Shown here piece after piece: positions 53,068-62,373 of a stretch of 64,000 nucleotides of DNA. The notes beneath the pieces were generated by a model. That model was given only the letters and a program-made list of their open reading frames with translations, did no database searches and was not told the origin of the DNA. Both the position numbers and the translations under genes were made by a program. Each line of letters begins with the position of its first letter. Within the stretch, counting starts at the first letter, position 1. The DNA comes from JBBIJO01 sp037445895 (GTDB lineage Bacteria; Bacteroidota; Ignavibacteria; Kapaibacteriales; UBA2268), in NCBI GenBank assembly GCA_037445895.1, contig JBBIJO010000005.1, positions 89,981 through 153,980 of the forward strand, in the 5' to 3' direction.

Positions 53068-53685
53068 TTATTTCTTTACCACCTTCTTAATCGTCATCTC
53101 GACTTTTTCGACAGGGGAGCTTACCTCGTTCATCCTTGGTTGTCTTTCCAATTGAACATCCTCAATTTCTTTTACAACATTCATACCTTCGATGACACGA
53201 CCGAAAATTGTATATTTCCCATCGAGCCAAGGGGCGTCTCCGGTGCAAATGAAGAACTGCGAAGTAGCGCTATTGGGGTCGTTTGTTCGTGCTGCCGAAA
53301 TTATTCCTGCTGTATGTTCTAAATCACTAAATTCAGCTGGGATTTTCGTTTGCGTAGGATCTCCCATACCCCACTCTTCTTTGGGCTTGTTTCTTGAATT
53401 TGGGTCGCCTCCTTGAATCATAAAGCCTTTTACTATACGATGGAATGCAGTCCCATCGTAGAATCCGATAGAAACAAGACTATCGAAATTACGAACGTGT
53501 TTCGGAGCAACATCTGGAAAAAGTTCTATTTTTATATCACCTAAAAATTTGCTGCCTTGCTTAACCGAAATAATGTATTGATACATTTCTCCTCCTTGAT
53601 TTTTCGAAAGACAAGATATTGAACCAGTTACAACAAAAGAGAAAACGAATGCCCAAATGCTCCATAAAAATAATTTTCGACTCAT
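53068..53685 (-). CDS. Peptidyl-prolyl cis-trans isomerase, cyclophilin type
   Basis: This 205-residue protein catalyses proline isomerisation, probably in the periplasm or on the membrane. The N-terminus is a signal sequence (SIWAFVFSFVVTGSISC), perhaps lipidated at Cys25. The cyclophilin core has VRNFDSLVSIGFYDGTAFHRIVKGFMIQGGDP and ATSQFFICTGDAPWLDGKYTIFGRV. It is the first gene of the block down to deoC. Confidence 0.92.
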   Translation of the reverse strand: MSRKLFLWSIWAFVFSFVVTGSISCLSKNQGGEMYQYIISVKQGSKFLGDIKIELFPDVAPKHVRNFDSLVSIGFYDGTAFHRIVKGFMIQGGDPNSRNKPKEEWGMGDPTQTKIPAEFSDLEHTAGIISAARTNDPNSATSQFFICTGDAPWLDGKYTIFGRVIEGMNVVKEIEDVQLERQPRMNEVSSPVEKVEMTIKKVVKK

Positions 53686-53762
53686 AAGAAAACTCCAAAG
53701 TAAAACAAATACAAAATTATATTATTCTTGTCAAATATTGAAGTCGAAAGCGAAATTTTTTT

Positions 53763-53770
53763 TAATTTTG
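53763..53770 (+). promoter_or_regulatory. -7 element TAATTTTG for tRNA-Leu (UAG)
   Basis: TAATTTTG ends 8 bp before the tRNA-Leu 5' end. An ATTG at 53737-53740 lies 22 bp upstream. tig may be read from the same promoter. Confidence 0.5.
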
Positions 53771-53778
53771 TAAACTTT

Positions 53779-53860
53779 GCGGATGTGGCGGAACTGGCAG
53801 ACGCGCTAGACTTAGGATCTAGTGGGATACCCCGTGGGAGTTCGACTCTCCCCATCCGCA
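53779..53860 (+). tRNA. tRNA-Leu (anticodon UAG)
   Basis: The 82-nt gene has acceptor stem GCGGATG with CATCCGC, a long variable arm, and the loop CTTAGGA giving TAG. The T-arm is GAGTTCGACTCTC. Discriminator A; CCA not encoded. It lies 30 bp before tig. Confidence 0.95.
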
Positions 53861-53890
53861 CAATATTTCTAATACTAAGGAGAATGCACT

Positions 53891-55309
53891 TTGGAAGTTA
53901 AAATTAAAGAACTCGATGAAGCCACACGCGAATTAGTGATTACTTTGCCGATACAAGAATACGAAGTACACATCGATTCTGCGCTTCGCGAAGCTCAAAA
54001 AAATATTGAGCTAAAAGGATTTAGGAAAGGTAAGGTTCCTATTTCAATAATTAAACAAAAATTCGGTAACGAGATTGAAAAAGAAATGGTTGGCGAACTT
54101 GCATCTGAACTTTTTCATCAAGCTATTCATATAGAGAAAATCCAGTTCGTTGGCAAGCCTTCGTTTATCAAATATGAAAAACTTAATGAATCTGTATTAT
54201 TTACTTTTAGCTTCGATGTTATTCCATCTTTTGAATTATCGGAATACAAAGGATTAAAGATTATGGAGCCTTTCCATCGTGTAACCGACGAAGAAATTGA
54301 ACACGAGATTTTTCATAAAAGAGTGCAATCGGGCTATGTTGTTCCAGTCGACGAAATTAAACACGAATTGACTTTCTTAACTGCCGAAATTCAGGAACTT
54401 GATAGAAATACCGAAAAACCAATTCCCGGACAACAACCACAACAAACCCAAATTTATTTGCATTCCCATACTATATTGCCAGAATATAGAAATTTATTTA
54501 TAGGAAAGAAAAAAGGCGAAACTTTTGTTACTTATCCGCGGGATTGGGATAATTCTGCACCAGAAAATAAATTTAAATTTTCAATTTTAGATATATTTGA
54601 AATTATCCCGTCGGACTTCGACGACGAATTTGTGAAAAAATACACCAATGGAAAACTTTCCTCAACCGATGAACTCAAAGAAGAAGTCGGATACCAGTTA
54701 CAGGAGAAGTGGGATTTAAGAAGCCGCGACGAAATGATAAAGCAAATAATTCGACAATTAGTGGACATCAACGATTTCGATGTCCCTCGCTCTGTTGTTT
54801 TCGAGACAGCCGAAAAGCTTGCCCAGGACTTTTTGAACCGTTATCGCGATTACCCGGAAATTAAAAACGCACCTATCGAAAACATTGCCCAAGATTTTAT
54901 CCCAATTGCCGAAGACCAAGTAAGATGGGCAATTATTAAAAAGAAGATTATAGAAAAAGAAAACATTAAGGTAGAAGACTTCGATATAGAAGAAATTGTC
55001 GAAGAACAGTCATCAACTTCTAGCAAGCCGAAAGAAGAAGTGAGGAAAGAAATTCTCGAGAATTCATATATTTCCGATACTATTTTAGAAAAGAAAGTCC
55101 TCGATTTTATCATTAGCTTTGCCGAGACAACAGAAATTGATTTCGACAAGTTCTTAGCAGAAAAAGAGCATTATCACAACTTCCATAACAAACAACCTGA
55201 TAACGAAGTAACAAGCGACGAAGGTTTTATTCAGGAACTGGAAGAAGCTGTCGAATACACCGAATCGGTAAAAAATGAACCGAATGGAACCAATCAAAAA
55301 GGCGAGTAA
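53891..55309 (+). CDS. tig: Trigger factor chaperone
   Basis: Trigger factor binds the ribosome exit site and folds nascent chains. The 472-residue sequence has the ribosome-binding signature GFRKGKVP in the N-terminal domain, a PPIase-like middle domain (TAEIQELDRNTEKPIPG) and the long helical C-terminal domain. It starts at TTG 53891 with AAGGAG at 53877-53882; the nearer ATG at 53884 is out of frame. An acidic C-terminal extension is lineage-specific. It leads the tig-clpP-clpX cluster. Confidence 0.95.
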   Translation: MEVKIKELDEATRELVITLPIQEYEVHIDSALREAQKNIELKGFRKGKVPISIIKQKFGNEIEKEMVGELASELFHQAIHIEKIQFVGKPSFIKYEKLNESVLFTFSFDVIPSFELSEYKGLKIMEPFHRVTDEEIEHEIFHKRVQSGYVVPVDEIKHELTFLTAEIQELDRNTEKPIPGQQPQQTQIYLHSHTILPEYRNLFIGKKKGETFVTYPRDWDNSAPENKFKFSILDIFEIIPSDFDDEFVKKYTNGKLSSTDELKEEVGYQLQEKWDLRSRDEMIKQIIRQLVDINDFDVPRSVVFETAEKLAQDFLNRYRDYPEIKNAPIENIAQDFIPIAEDQVRWAIIKKKIIEKENIKVEDFDIEEIVEEQSSTSSKPKEEVRKEILENSYISDTILEKKVLDFIISFAETTEIDFDKFLAEKEHYHNFHNKQPDNEVTSDEGFIQELEEAVEYTESVKNEPNGTNQKGE

Positions 55310-55382
55310 TTAGCTCTCGGGTATAATTTTAGAAATTATTTATTAATCCAATTCGTCTTTAAATTTTTTATGTAGGTGAATT

Positions 55383-55997
55383 ATGCATAATCAATTAGTT
55401 CCAATTGTAATCGAGCAAACAGCGCGAGGTGAACGCGCTTATGATATTTATTCGCGTCTATTAAAAGAACGAATAATTTTCATTGGAACACCTATCGACG
55501 ATAATATAGCAAGCCTTGTAATTGCTCAAATGTTGTTTCTCCAAAGCGAAGACCCAACTAAAGACATTAACCTATATATTAATTCTCCCGGTGGTAGCGT
55601 TACTGCTGGATTAGCAATCTACGATACAATGCAATACGTTGTTCCCGACATTGTAACAATATGCATCGGTATGGCTGCTTCGATGGCACAAGTTCTTTTA
55701 AGCGCCGGAACGCCGGGGAAACGCTATGCGTTACCAAATTCACGTATCTTGATGCACCAACCCACAGGAGGCACCCAAGGACAATCCACTGACATTGAAA
55801 TCTATACCCGCGAAATGTTAAGAATTCGCGATACTCTATACGAAATTATTGCAAAACATACCAACAAAGACCTTGAAAAAATTCGCAAGGACGCCGACAG
55901 AGATTTCTATATGTCTGCCGAAGAGGCGCTCGAATATGGCATAATTGATAAAATACTAACTAAAGCACAAAAACCGGTTGAACCAGAAAACAAATAA
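55383..55997 (+). CDS. clpP: ATP-dependent Clp protease proteolytic subunit
   Basis: ClpP is the serine protease chamber of the Clp system. The 204-residue sequence has the catalytic triad Ser100 (GMAASMAQ), His125 (ILMHQP) and Asp174 (DRDFYMS), with INSPGGSV before it. It lies 73 bp after tig and 6 bp before clpX. Confidence 0.97.
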   Translation: MHNQLVPIVIEQTARGERAYDIYSRLLKERIIFIGTPIDDNIASLVIAQMLFLQSEDPTKDINLYINSPGGSVTAGLAIYDTMQYVVPDIVTICIGMAASMAQVLLSAGTPGKRYALPNSRILMHQPTGGTQGQSTDIEIYTREMLRIRDTLYEIIAKHTNKDLEKIRKDADRDFYMSAEEALEYGIIDKILTKAQKPVEPENK

Positions 55998-56003
55998 TTT
56001 GTA

Positions 56004-57278
56004 ATGAACCCAAAAAATCCTACTTCATACAATATTATTCGGTGTTCTTTTTGCGGCAGAACGCAATACGAAGCCGAAGGGTTTGTGGAAGGCAACAACC
56101 GAATCTACATTTGCAATTTTTGCGTCGAAAATTCATACCAAGCAATCAGAGCAAAACGATTAGAAACATTTCTCGCCGCGAGTAACTTGCAAAAACTCCC
56201 GACACCAAAAGAAATCAAAGCCCAACTCGATGAATATGTAATTGGACAAGACTTTGCAAAACAAGTAATTTCTGTCGCTGTTTATAATCACTATAAACGT
56301 ATTCTTCTTAACTACAAAGATAGCAACGACGTCGAAGTCGATAAAAGCAATATACTTTTAATAGGACCAACGGGAACTGGCAAAACACTACTTGCACAAA
56401 CATTGGCTAAAATACTTCGCGTTCCATTTGCTATTGCCGATGCAACTACTATTACCGAAGCGGGATATGTTGGGGATGATGTCGAAACTGTAATTGTTCG
56501 CTTACTGCAAAATGCTGACTACAATATAGGATTAGCTGAAATAGGGATTGTTTACATCGACGAAATTGATAAAATTTCTCGAAAGGGCGATTCACCCTCG
56601 ATAACACGCGATGTTTCGGGCGAAGGAGTTCAACAAGCACTACTAAAAATACTTGAAGGAACCATTTCTGGCGTTCCACCGCAAGGTGGACGCAAACACC
56701 CTGAACAAAAGTTAATTTATGTAAACACAAAAAATATACTTTTCATTTGTGGTGGAGCATTTGTTGGCTTAGAGCCAATTGTAGCCAACAGATTAAAGAA
56801 GGCGTCTATTGGTTTTACTGCCGATGTAACTCTATCTACCAATTCAAACAACAACCTTCTTAGAAAAGTGGAACCAGACGATTTAATTAAATATGGGTTT
56901 ATTCCGGAGCTTGTAGGGCGTTTGCCAATAATTGCACCACTCAACGAATTAGACGAATTCGCTTTGAAGAATATACTCACTCAACCAAAAAATGCCATTA
57001 TTAAACAATACAAGAAACTGTTCGAAATTGACGGTGTTAAATTAGAATTTACATCCGAAGCGCTCGATGCAATAGTTTCTCGAGCAAAAGAACTGAAAAC
57101 AGGAGCCAGAAGTCTTCGGACAATAGTCGAAGAGATAATGCTCCCAATTCAGTTCAATTTACCAGATTTAAAAAATGTTTCTAAATGTATTATAACTCCC
57201 GAGGTTATTTCGCAAAATGCCGAGCCTATAATTGAACTTTCGACTCAAACGCGAAGCAAATCGCAAGTTGCTAAATAA
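56004..57278 (+). CDS. clpX: ATP-dependent Clp protease ATP-binding subunit ClpX
   Basis: ClpX unfolds proteins and feeds them into ClpP. The 424-residue protein has the N-terminal zinc domain (C14, C17, C37, C40), Walker A GPTGTGKT at 120-127, Walker B VYIDEIDKI, the substrate loop GYVGDDVE and the pore-2 SGVPPQGGRKHP, plus the ClpP-docking region. The zinc domain also recruits adaptors. Confidence 0.97.
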   Translation: MNPKNPTSYNIIRCSFCGRTQYEAEGFVEGNNRIYICNFCVENSYQAIRAKRLETFLAASNLQKLPTPKEIKAQLDEYVIGQDFAKQVISVAVYNHYKRILLNYKDSNDVEVDKSNILLIGPTGTGKTLLAQTLAKILRVPFAIADATTITEAGYVGDDVETVIVRLLQNADYNIGLAEIGIVYIDEIDKISRKGDSPSITRDVSGEGVQQALLKILEGTISGVPPQGGRKHPEQKLIYVNTKNILFICGGAFVGLEPIVANRLKKASIGFTADVTLSTNSNNNLLRKVEPDDLIKYGFIPELVGRLPIIAPLNELDEFALKNILTQPKNAIIKQYKKLFEIDGVKLEFTSEALDAIVSRAKELKTGARSLRTIVEEIMLPIQFNLPDLKNVSKCIITPEVISQNAEPIIELSTQTRSKSQVAK

Positions 57279-57340
57279 AATAATAGATATAATAGATATT
57301 AAATTAATGTAAAAATTAAAACCCTTTAAATTACTCAAAT

Positions 57341-58564
57341 CTATTTAAATCGCTCTAAGTATTTTTCTACTGCACTTCGGTGAATTGTAAAACTCAGCAT
57401 TTTTAACTTAATAAAGTCTTCGTGGTAAAAATAATACCCCTTGTTCGGACCATTGAAAGCACCACTACCAGAATCTTTCATTAAAAACCAAAATTTGCCA
57501 TTGTCTTCTTTATAACCTACCAGATGAATCCCGTGGTCGTCGCCAGTTGTATTATTTGTAAAACGAAATTCGCGAGCATTTTCGTCAATATATTCCGACG
57601 GAATATCGAATGTAGGAACAATAGCAACTTCTTTATGCGATTCAATCCCTGGTTCAGAAACATCGCCACCAATTGCAATTGTATAGCCTTTTTTAATCGA
57701 TTCTTTAATAATATTCATAAAATCATCTAACATAACATTGTAGTAACTCGAATCGTGCCACCAATTATCGGGAACTTCAAACTCTGCCCGTTTGTAGTAG
57801 GGCTTTTCCATCAAAGACATAAAATCTACATAATCATTCATATTTAATCGAAGGACATTTTTGAGAAATTCCATCGGTGTATATACTTTCCCCTCGAAAA
57901 TAAACGTTTGCGGTGGTTCGCCCATATATTTATTCAAGATTGATTTAATAGTCGAAACAACAAATTCTTCGTTCCACATATTGTTCGACTTTAAACTTCG
58001 CAAGAAAGTTTCCATTTCGGCAAACATTTTAGAATGGTCATAGTGGGTTTGACTACCGAGTTTACCACTATAAATTTCGTAGGGGACACACCCGTATTTT
58101 TCCCAAATTCTCTTCACTGCATTCGATTCACTCCCTTCGCCAAAAGCCGATTCACCACGTGTTTGAACAAAATAACGGGCTTTCTCGACATATTCCCAGT
58201 AAGCATTAAACATTGGAGAAAGGCGTATTTTACGTCCTGTCTGACGGAAAACCTCCGACTCGTAAAATGACGTAGTCGAAAAACTCCAACAGGTTCCAGT
58301 TGCACCTTGCGAGATTGGCTCGGTATGCCAATAATATTTGAACTCGTCCTTCGATTTAGGTAAATTCTTACCATCGAAATCAACAATGAAACGAGGTTTT
58401 TTGGGCTGTGGCTTCGATTGGAATTCCTTAGTTGATTTGTAGATTTCTTCCCAAAATTCATTCTTGTAGTCAACAAATTTTCCTTTATCGCGAGATTTGT
58501 CTTGTGCAAAACCCAGACAATACAATAAAGAAAAGCCTATTAAGAAGAATGCAAACTTTCTCAT
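57341..58564 (-). CDS. Secreted C1B papain-like peptidase (bleomycin-hydrolase type)
   Basis: This 407-residue protein has a signal peptide (MRKFAFFLIGFSLLYCLGFA), so it works outside the cytoplasm. The catalytic Cys is in SQGATGTCWSFS and the His in DDHGIHLVGY; the Asn/Asp side is FWFLMKDSGSGAF. These match peptidase C1B (aminopeptidase C, bleomycin hydrolase), whose usual members are cytosolic. It is alone on its strand, convergent with clpX. Confidence 0.88.
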   Translation of the reverse strand: MRKFAFFLIGFSLLYCLGFAQDKSRDKGKFVDYKNEFWEEIYKSTKEFQSKPQPKKPRFIVDFDGKNLPKSKDEFKYYWHTEPISQGATGTCWSFSTTSFYESEVFRQTGRKIRLSPMFNAYWEYVEKARYFVQTRGESAFGEGSESNAVKRIWEKYGCVPYEIYSGKLGSQTHYDHSKMFAEMETFLRSLKSNNMWNEEFVVSTIKSILNKYMGEPPQTFIFEGKVYTPMEFLKNVLRLNMNDYVDFMSLMEKPYYKRAEFEVPDNWWHDSSYYNVMLDDFMNIIKESIKKGYTIAIGGDVSEPGIESHKEVAIVPTFDIPSEYIDENAREFRFTNNTTGDDHGIHLVGYKEDNGKFWFLMKDSGSGAFNGPNKGYYFYHEDFIKLKMLSFTIHRSAVEKYLERFK

Positions 58565-58635
58565 TCAAAACCTTAAAATGTAAAAAATCAAAATTAAAAT
58601 TTTTTGATTATATTTCATTTTAAATGTTCCTTTCT

Positions 58636-58643
58636 TATTTTTG
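58636..58643 (+). promoter_or_regulatory. -7-like element TATTTTTG upstream of the HAD-UbiA gene
   Basis: TATTTTTG at 58636-58643 has a TTTC at 58613-58616, 19 bp upstream, a partial -33 match. A start near 58649 would leave only a few bases before the ATG at 58655, i.e. a nearly leaderless transcript. Confidence 0.35.
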
Positions 58644-58654
58644 CTTATTTAAAT

Positions 58655-60097
58655 ATGGAAAGTTCCAAAATACAAGAAGAAAAGCAAATACCTCTTTGTG
58701 TGGATTTGGACTACACTGTATTGGCTACGGACGTTTTAACCGAGCAAATTATCCGATTCGTCCAAAAAAATCCACTGAATATTTTGATAATATTCTGGTT
58801 TTTGCTATTTGGGAAGCATCATCTGAAAAAGAAACTAAACGAAAAAGTCGAAATTGCTCCCAACGAACTACCCTATCGAAGAGAAACTCTTGATTTTTTA
58901 AATGCCGAAATAGCAAAAGGTAGAAAATTGATATTAGTTACTGCTTCGCTCCACCAAATCGGGGAAAAGGTAAACAAGTATCTCGGAATTTTCGATGAAG
59001 TTTACGGCACTAAAAACAATACAAACCTTCGTGGGAAAAATAAAGCTAAATTTCTTATCGAAACTTTCGGAGAGAAAGGTTTCGATTACCTTGGCGACTC
59101 GAGATATGACATTCCTATTTGGAAAAAAGCAAACAAATCTTATATCGTTTCGAATGCGCCAAGCTTGATTAAGAAAGTCTCTCGCTTTAACAATTTTGGG
59201 GACATAATTCAAGTACCTAAAATTACCTTGCTATCAATCATTAAGCAGCTACGTATTCACCAATGGATAAAGAACTTGCTTGTTTTCCTTCCAATGGTAA
59301 TGGCACATTCTTTCAATCAAGAAAAATCTATGTTGGGATTCATTGCTTTCTTTGCTTTTTGTTCGATATCATCTGCTGTCTATGTTCTTAACGACATATT
59401 CGATTTACCATTCGACCGAATTCATCCTAATAAAAAGAAACGACCTTTGGCATATGGCTCGATTACGATAAACCAAGCAATTATCCTATTTGTTTTTATG
59501 TTAAGTTTAGGGTTATTATTGTCATCTTCTCTTTCGAGCATATTTCTTTTAATTGCTATCTCATATATTTTGCTCAATTTGCTTTATTCTTTCTACTTCA
59601 AGAGCATTTACATTCTCGATATTTTCCTGTTGACTTTCTTTTACTCCATTAGAATTTATGCTGGGGGAATTGCTACTCACATCCAAGTATCAAAATGGTT
59701 ACTTGCCTTCTCTGTTTTCTTCTTCCTTTCTCTGGCTTCATTAAAAAGGTATGCCGAAATTGTAAATCTAAGCAACTCGCCTTCCAAGGAGCAATTGGGA
59801 AGGCCATACACACTCTCGAACTCGATTTTAACTTTGTTAATTGGGGTTGTCAGTGCGTTTGCAGCAGTTTTGGTTTTCATACTTTATATTAATAGTGATG
59901 TGGTAGTGATGTTCTACCAGAATCCTAAATTTCTTTGGTTGCTTGCATTTGGTTTGCTATATTGGTTGCTTTTTTTATGGGATATTGCGAACAAAGGTAA
60001 AATGCATTACGACCCTATAATAGAGGCTCTCACAAACAAAGTTAGTCTCGGAATTATCGGGTTTATGTTTATGATGTGGCTTTTGGCTTCAATATGA
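58655..60097 (+). CDS. HAD phosphatase / UbiA prenyltransferase fusion (DPPR-synthase-like)
   Basis: This 480-residue protein has an N-terminal HAD domain (VDLDYTVLATD with the D-x-D-x-T nucleophile motif, VTASLHQIG, LGDSRYDIPIWKKA) and a C-terminal UbiA membrane domain of about eight or nine helices. The UbiA motif VLNDIFDLPFDRIHPNKKKRPLA is close to that of mycobacterial decaprenyl-phosphate phosphoribosyltransferase (NDxxDxxxDxxHPxKxxRPxA). The product would be a polyprenyl-phospho-ribose, dephosphorylated by the HAD part (inference). The frame extends to 58604, but ATG 58655 is preferred. It overlaps the DprE1-like gene by 4 bp. Confidence 0.85.
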   Translation: MESSKIQEEKQIPLCVDLDYTVLATDVLTEQIIRFVQKNPLNILIIFWFLLFGKHHLKKKLNEKVEIAPNELPYRRETLDFLNAEIAKGRKLILVTASLHQIGEKVNKYLGIFDEVYGTKNNTNLRGKNKAKFLIETFGEKGFDYLGDSRYDIPIWKKANKSYIVSNAPSLIKKVSRFNNFGDIIQVPKITLLSIIKQLRIHQWIKNLLVFLPMVMAHSFNQEKSMLGFIAFFAFCSISSAVYVLNDIFDLPFDRIHPNKKKRPLAYGSITINQAIILFVFMLSLGLLLSSSLSSIFLLIAISYILLNLLYSFYFKSIYILDIFLLTFFYSIRIYAGGIATHIQVSKWLLAFSVFFFLSLASLKRYAEIVNLSNSPSKEQLGRPYTLSNSILTLLIGVVSAFAAVLVFILYINSDVVVMFYQNPKFLWLLAFGLLYWLLFLWDIANKGKMHYDPIIEALTNKVSLGIIGFMFMMWLLASI

Positions 60098-61407
60098 TGA
60101 AACAATACACGTCGTGGGGTCTCTTTGCAAAACATACTCACTCGCGAGTAATCCCGTTATTTTGGCAAAACGAAATACCTCAATTCCATTCTCTTAACAA
60201 TAATTTACTTCCTTATGGTTTAGGAAAAAGTTATGGCGATGTTTGTTTGAATGAAAATGGGATACTAATCGACTGCACAAGTTTAAACCATTTTATTCAC
60301 TTCGATAGGCACCGAGGGATTCTTCGCTGCGAAAGTGGAACAACATTGAAAGCAATACTCGACTTTGTAGTTCCTCTCGGATGGTTTATACCTGTGGTAC
60401 CGGGAACTCAGTTAATTACAGTAGGCGGAGCAATAGCAAACGACGTTCATGGAAAAAATCATCATAAAAAAGGAACATTTGGACGCTATGTCCTTCAATT
60501 TGAATTGCTTCGTTCCAGCGGGGAAAGATTGATTTGTTCACCGCAATTAAACACTGAACTCTATCGAGCAACAATTGGGGGATTAGGCCTCACCGGGATT
60601 ATCCTTTGGGCTGAAATTCAACTAGTCCAGATAAAAAGTCCACTCCTTTATGTTGAATTTATCAAATTCTACTCGCTCGACGAATTCTTTTCAATCAATA
60701 CAGAGTCCGAGCCGAAATTCGACTACACAGTCGCTTGGCTCGACTTCTCGACTAATGGAATAAATCGTGTTCGGGGAATTTTCCAACGAGCAAATTTTAT
60801 TGAACAAGAAACCAGTTCGCAACTTCCAAATTCAAAATCCATTAAGATTCCTTTCCCACTCCCCTTCTCCTTAATCAATTATGGAAGCATTCTTTTATTT
60901 AACCTATTTTACTTTAATAAACAATTCGAAACTCGAAAAGATGAAATCATACATTTCGAAAAGTTCTTTTTTCCTTTGGACACCATTTACAATTGGAATT
61001 ACATTTACGGCAACAATGGGTTTCTGCAATATCAATTTGTTGTTCCTTTCGAAAACGGATTTGAAACATTGGTTAATTTTATAAATGCTTGTAAAAAACT
61101 CCGCCTATACTCCTTCCTCACCGTCCTTAAAACATTTGGGAACATTCCATCGCCGGGATTGTTATCTTTCCCGATGGAAGGAATTACATTGGCTGTGGAT
61201 TTTCCTTTCGAGCCCGATATTTTCAAAAAACTAGATTTACTCGATAAAATCATTCAAGAAAGTGGGGGCAGACTTTACCCAGCCAAAGATTCTCGAATGA
61301 GTCCCGATTTTTTCACTTCTTCCTACAACAACCTCGAGGAATTTCTTAATTATAAAGATGCAAAATTTTCTTCTTCGTTTTGGAGAAGAGTAACACGGAA
61401 TTTCTAG
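60094..61407 (+). CDS. DprE1-like FAD-dependent oxidase
   Basis: This 437-residue flavoprotein belongs to the VAO/PCMH fold. YGLGKSYGD, VVPGTQLITVGGAIANDVHGKNHHKKGTFG and GGLGLTGIILWAE closely follow DprE1, which oxidises decaprenyl-phospho-ribose on the way to decaprenyl-phospho-arabinose in mycobacteria. The start is ATG 60094, overlapping the HAD-UbiA stop (ATGA). The partner reductase DprE2 is not adjacent. Together the two genes suggest polyprenyl-phospho-pentose synthesis. Confidence 0.85.
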   Translation: MMKQYTSWGLFAKHTHSRVIPLFWQNEIPQFHSLNNNLLPYGLGKSYGDVCLNENGILIDCTSLNHFIHFDRHRGILRCESGTTLKAILDFVVPLGWFIPVVPGTQLITVGGAIANDVHGKNHHKKGTFGRYVLQFELLRSSGERLICSPQLNTELYRATIGGLGLTGIILWAEIQLVQIKSPLLYVEFIKFYSLDEFFSINTESEPKFDYTVAWLDFSTNGINRVRGIFQRANFIEQETSSQLPNSKSIKIPFPLPFSLINYGSILLFNLFYFNKQFETRKDEIIHFEKFFFPLDTIYNWNYIYGNNGFLQYQFVVPFENGFETLVNFINACKKLRLYSFLTVLKTFGNIPSPGLLSFPMEGITLAVDFPFEPDIFKKLDLLDKIIQESGGRLYPAKDSRMSPDFFTSSYNNLEEFLNYKDAKFSSSFWRRVTRNF

Positions 61408-61473
61408 TCCGAATAGATGTTCGAAATCCATTAGCCAAAGCGTATAAAATTTAATTATTTGCGATTTTTTCAT

Positions 61474-61481
61474 TAATTTTG
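61474..61481 (+). promoter_or_regulatory. -7 element TAATTTTG for nfnAB
   Basis: TAATTTTG at 61474-61481 has a partial -33 match (TTTA at 61450-61453, 20 bp upstream). The predicted start is near 61487, about 23 nt before the ATG. Confidence 0.45.
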
Positions 61482-61509
61482 TAGTTTATAAAATCTTTTA
61501 GACAAAAAT

Positions 61510-62373
61510 ATGAATCGAATTATCGAAGCTCGTTTTATCGCACCAGATATTAAACTATTTCGCATCGAAGCACCCAAAATTGCAGAAAAACGGAAACCCG
61601 GTCAATTTGTCGTTGTTAGGGTAGATGCCTTAGGAGAACGCATACCCTTAACCATTGCCGACTCTAACAACACAGATGGAACAATTACCATTATTGTTCA
61701 AGGTGTTGGAAAAACGACAAAGCAACTTAACCTACTTTCCGAAGGCGATTTCATTCACGACGTCGTGGGTCCACTCGGTAAACCTTCGGAAATTGAATAT
61801 TTTGGGACAGCTGTAAGCATTGGTGGCGGGGTCGGCACAGCTATTGCCTATCCTACTGCTAAAGCATTGAAAAAAGCAGGGAATTACGTCATTGGAATAA
61901 TTGGTGGAAGAAGCAAAGAATTTGTCATACTCGAAAACGAAATGCGAGAGTTTTGCGACGAACTTTACCCTACTACCGATGACGGCTCCTATGGATTCGG
62001 TGGTTTCGTCACCCATAAACTGCAGCAATTAATTGATGAGGGACACAAAATTGACTTCGTCCTTGCAATCGGACCAATACCAATGATGAAGGCGGTCGCC
62101 GACGTTACGAAACCACACAACATCAAAACCGTCGTAAGTTTAAATCCAATAATGGTGGATGCTACCGGAATGTGTGGGGGGTGCCGAGTAACTGTCGATA
62201 ATAAAACTGTATTCGCTTGTGTCGATGGTCCCGAATTCGATGCACACAAAGTAGATTTCGAACTACTTATTAAACGAAATAGGATGTATTCGGAACACGA
62301 AAAGAAATCTCTCGACAACTTTTTATGCCGAATTGATGTTATGGCAAACAAGTTGGAACACGAAAATGCCTGA
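61510..62373 (+). CDS. nfnA: NADH-dependent ferredoxin:NADP oxidoreductase subunit A / sulfide dehydrogenase beta
   Basis: This 287-residue protein has the ferredoxin-NADP reductase-like layout: an FAD domain (KPGQFVVVRVDALGERIPLTIAD), an NAD domain (AVSIGGGVGTAIAYPTAKAL) and a C-terminal [2Fe-2S] motif (TGMCGGCRVTV followed by ACVDGPEFD). With the overlapping nfnB it forms the NfnAB transhydrogenase, which in anaerobes bifurcates electrons between NADPH, NAD and ferredoxin; a sulfide dehydrogenase (Sud) role is the older name for the same family. Confidence 0.88.
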   Translation: MNRIIEARFIAPDIKLFRIEAPKIAEKRKPGQFVVVRVDALGERIPLTIADSNNTDGTITIIVQGVGKTTKQLNLLSEGDFIHDVVGPLGKPSEIEYFGTAVSIGGGVGTAIAYPTAKALKKAGNYVIGIIGGRSKEFVILENEMREFCDELYPTTDDGSYGFGGFVTHKLQQLIDEGHKIDFVLAIGPIPMMKAVADVTKPHNIKTVVSLNPIMVDATGMCGGCRVTVDNKTVFACVDGPEFDAHKVDFELLIKRNRMYSEHEKKSLDNFLCRIDVMANKLEHENA

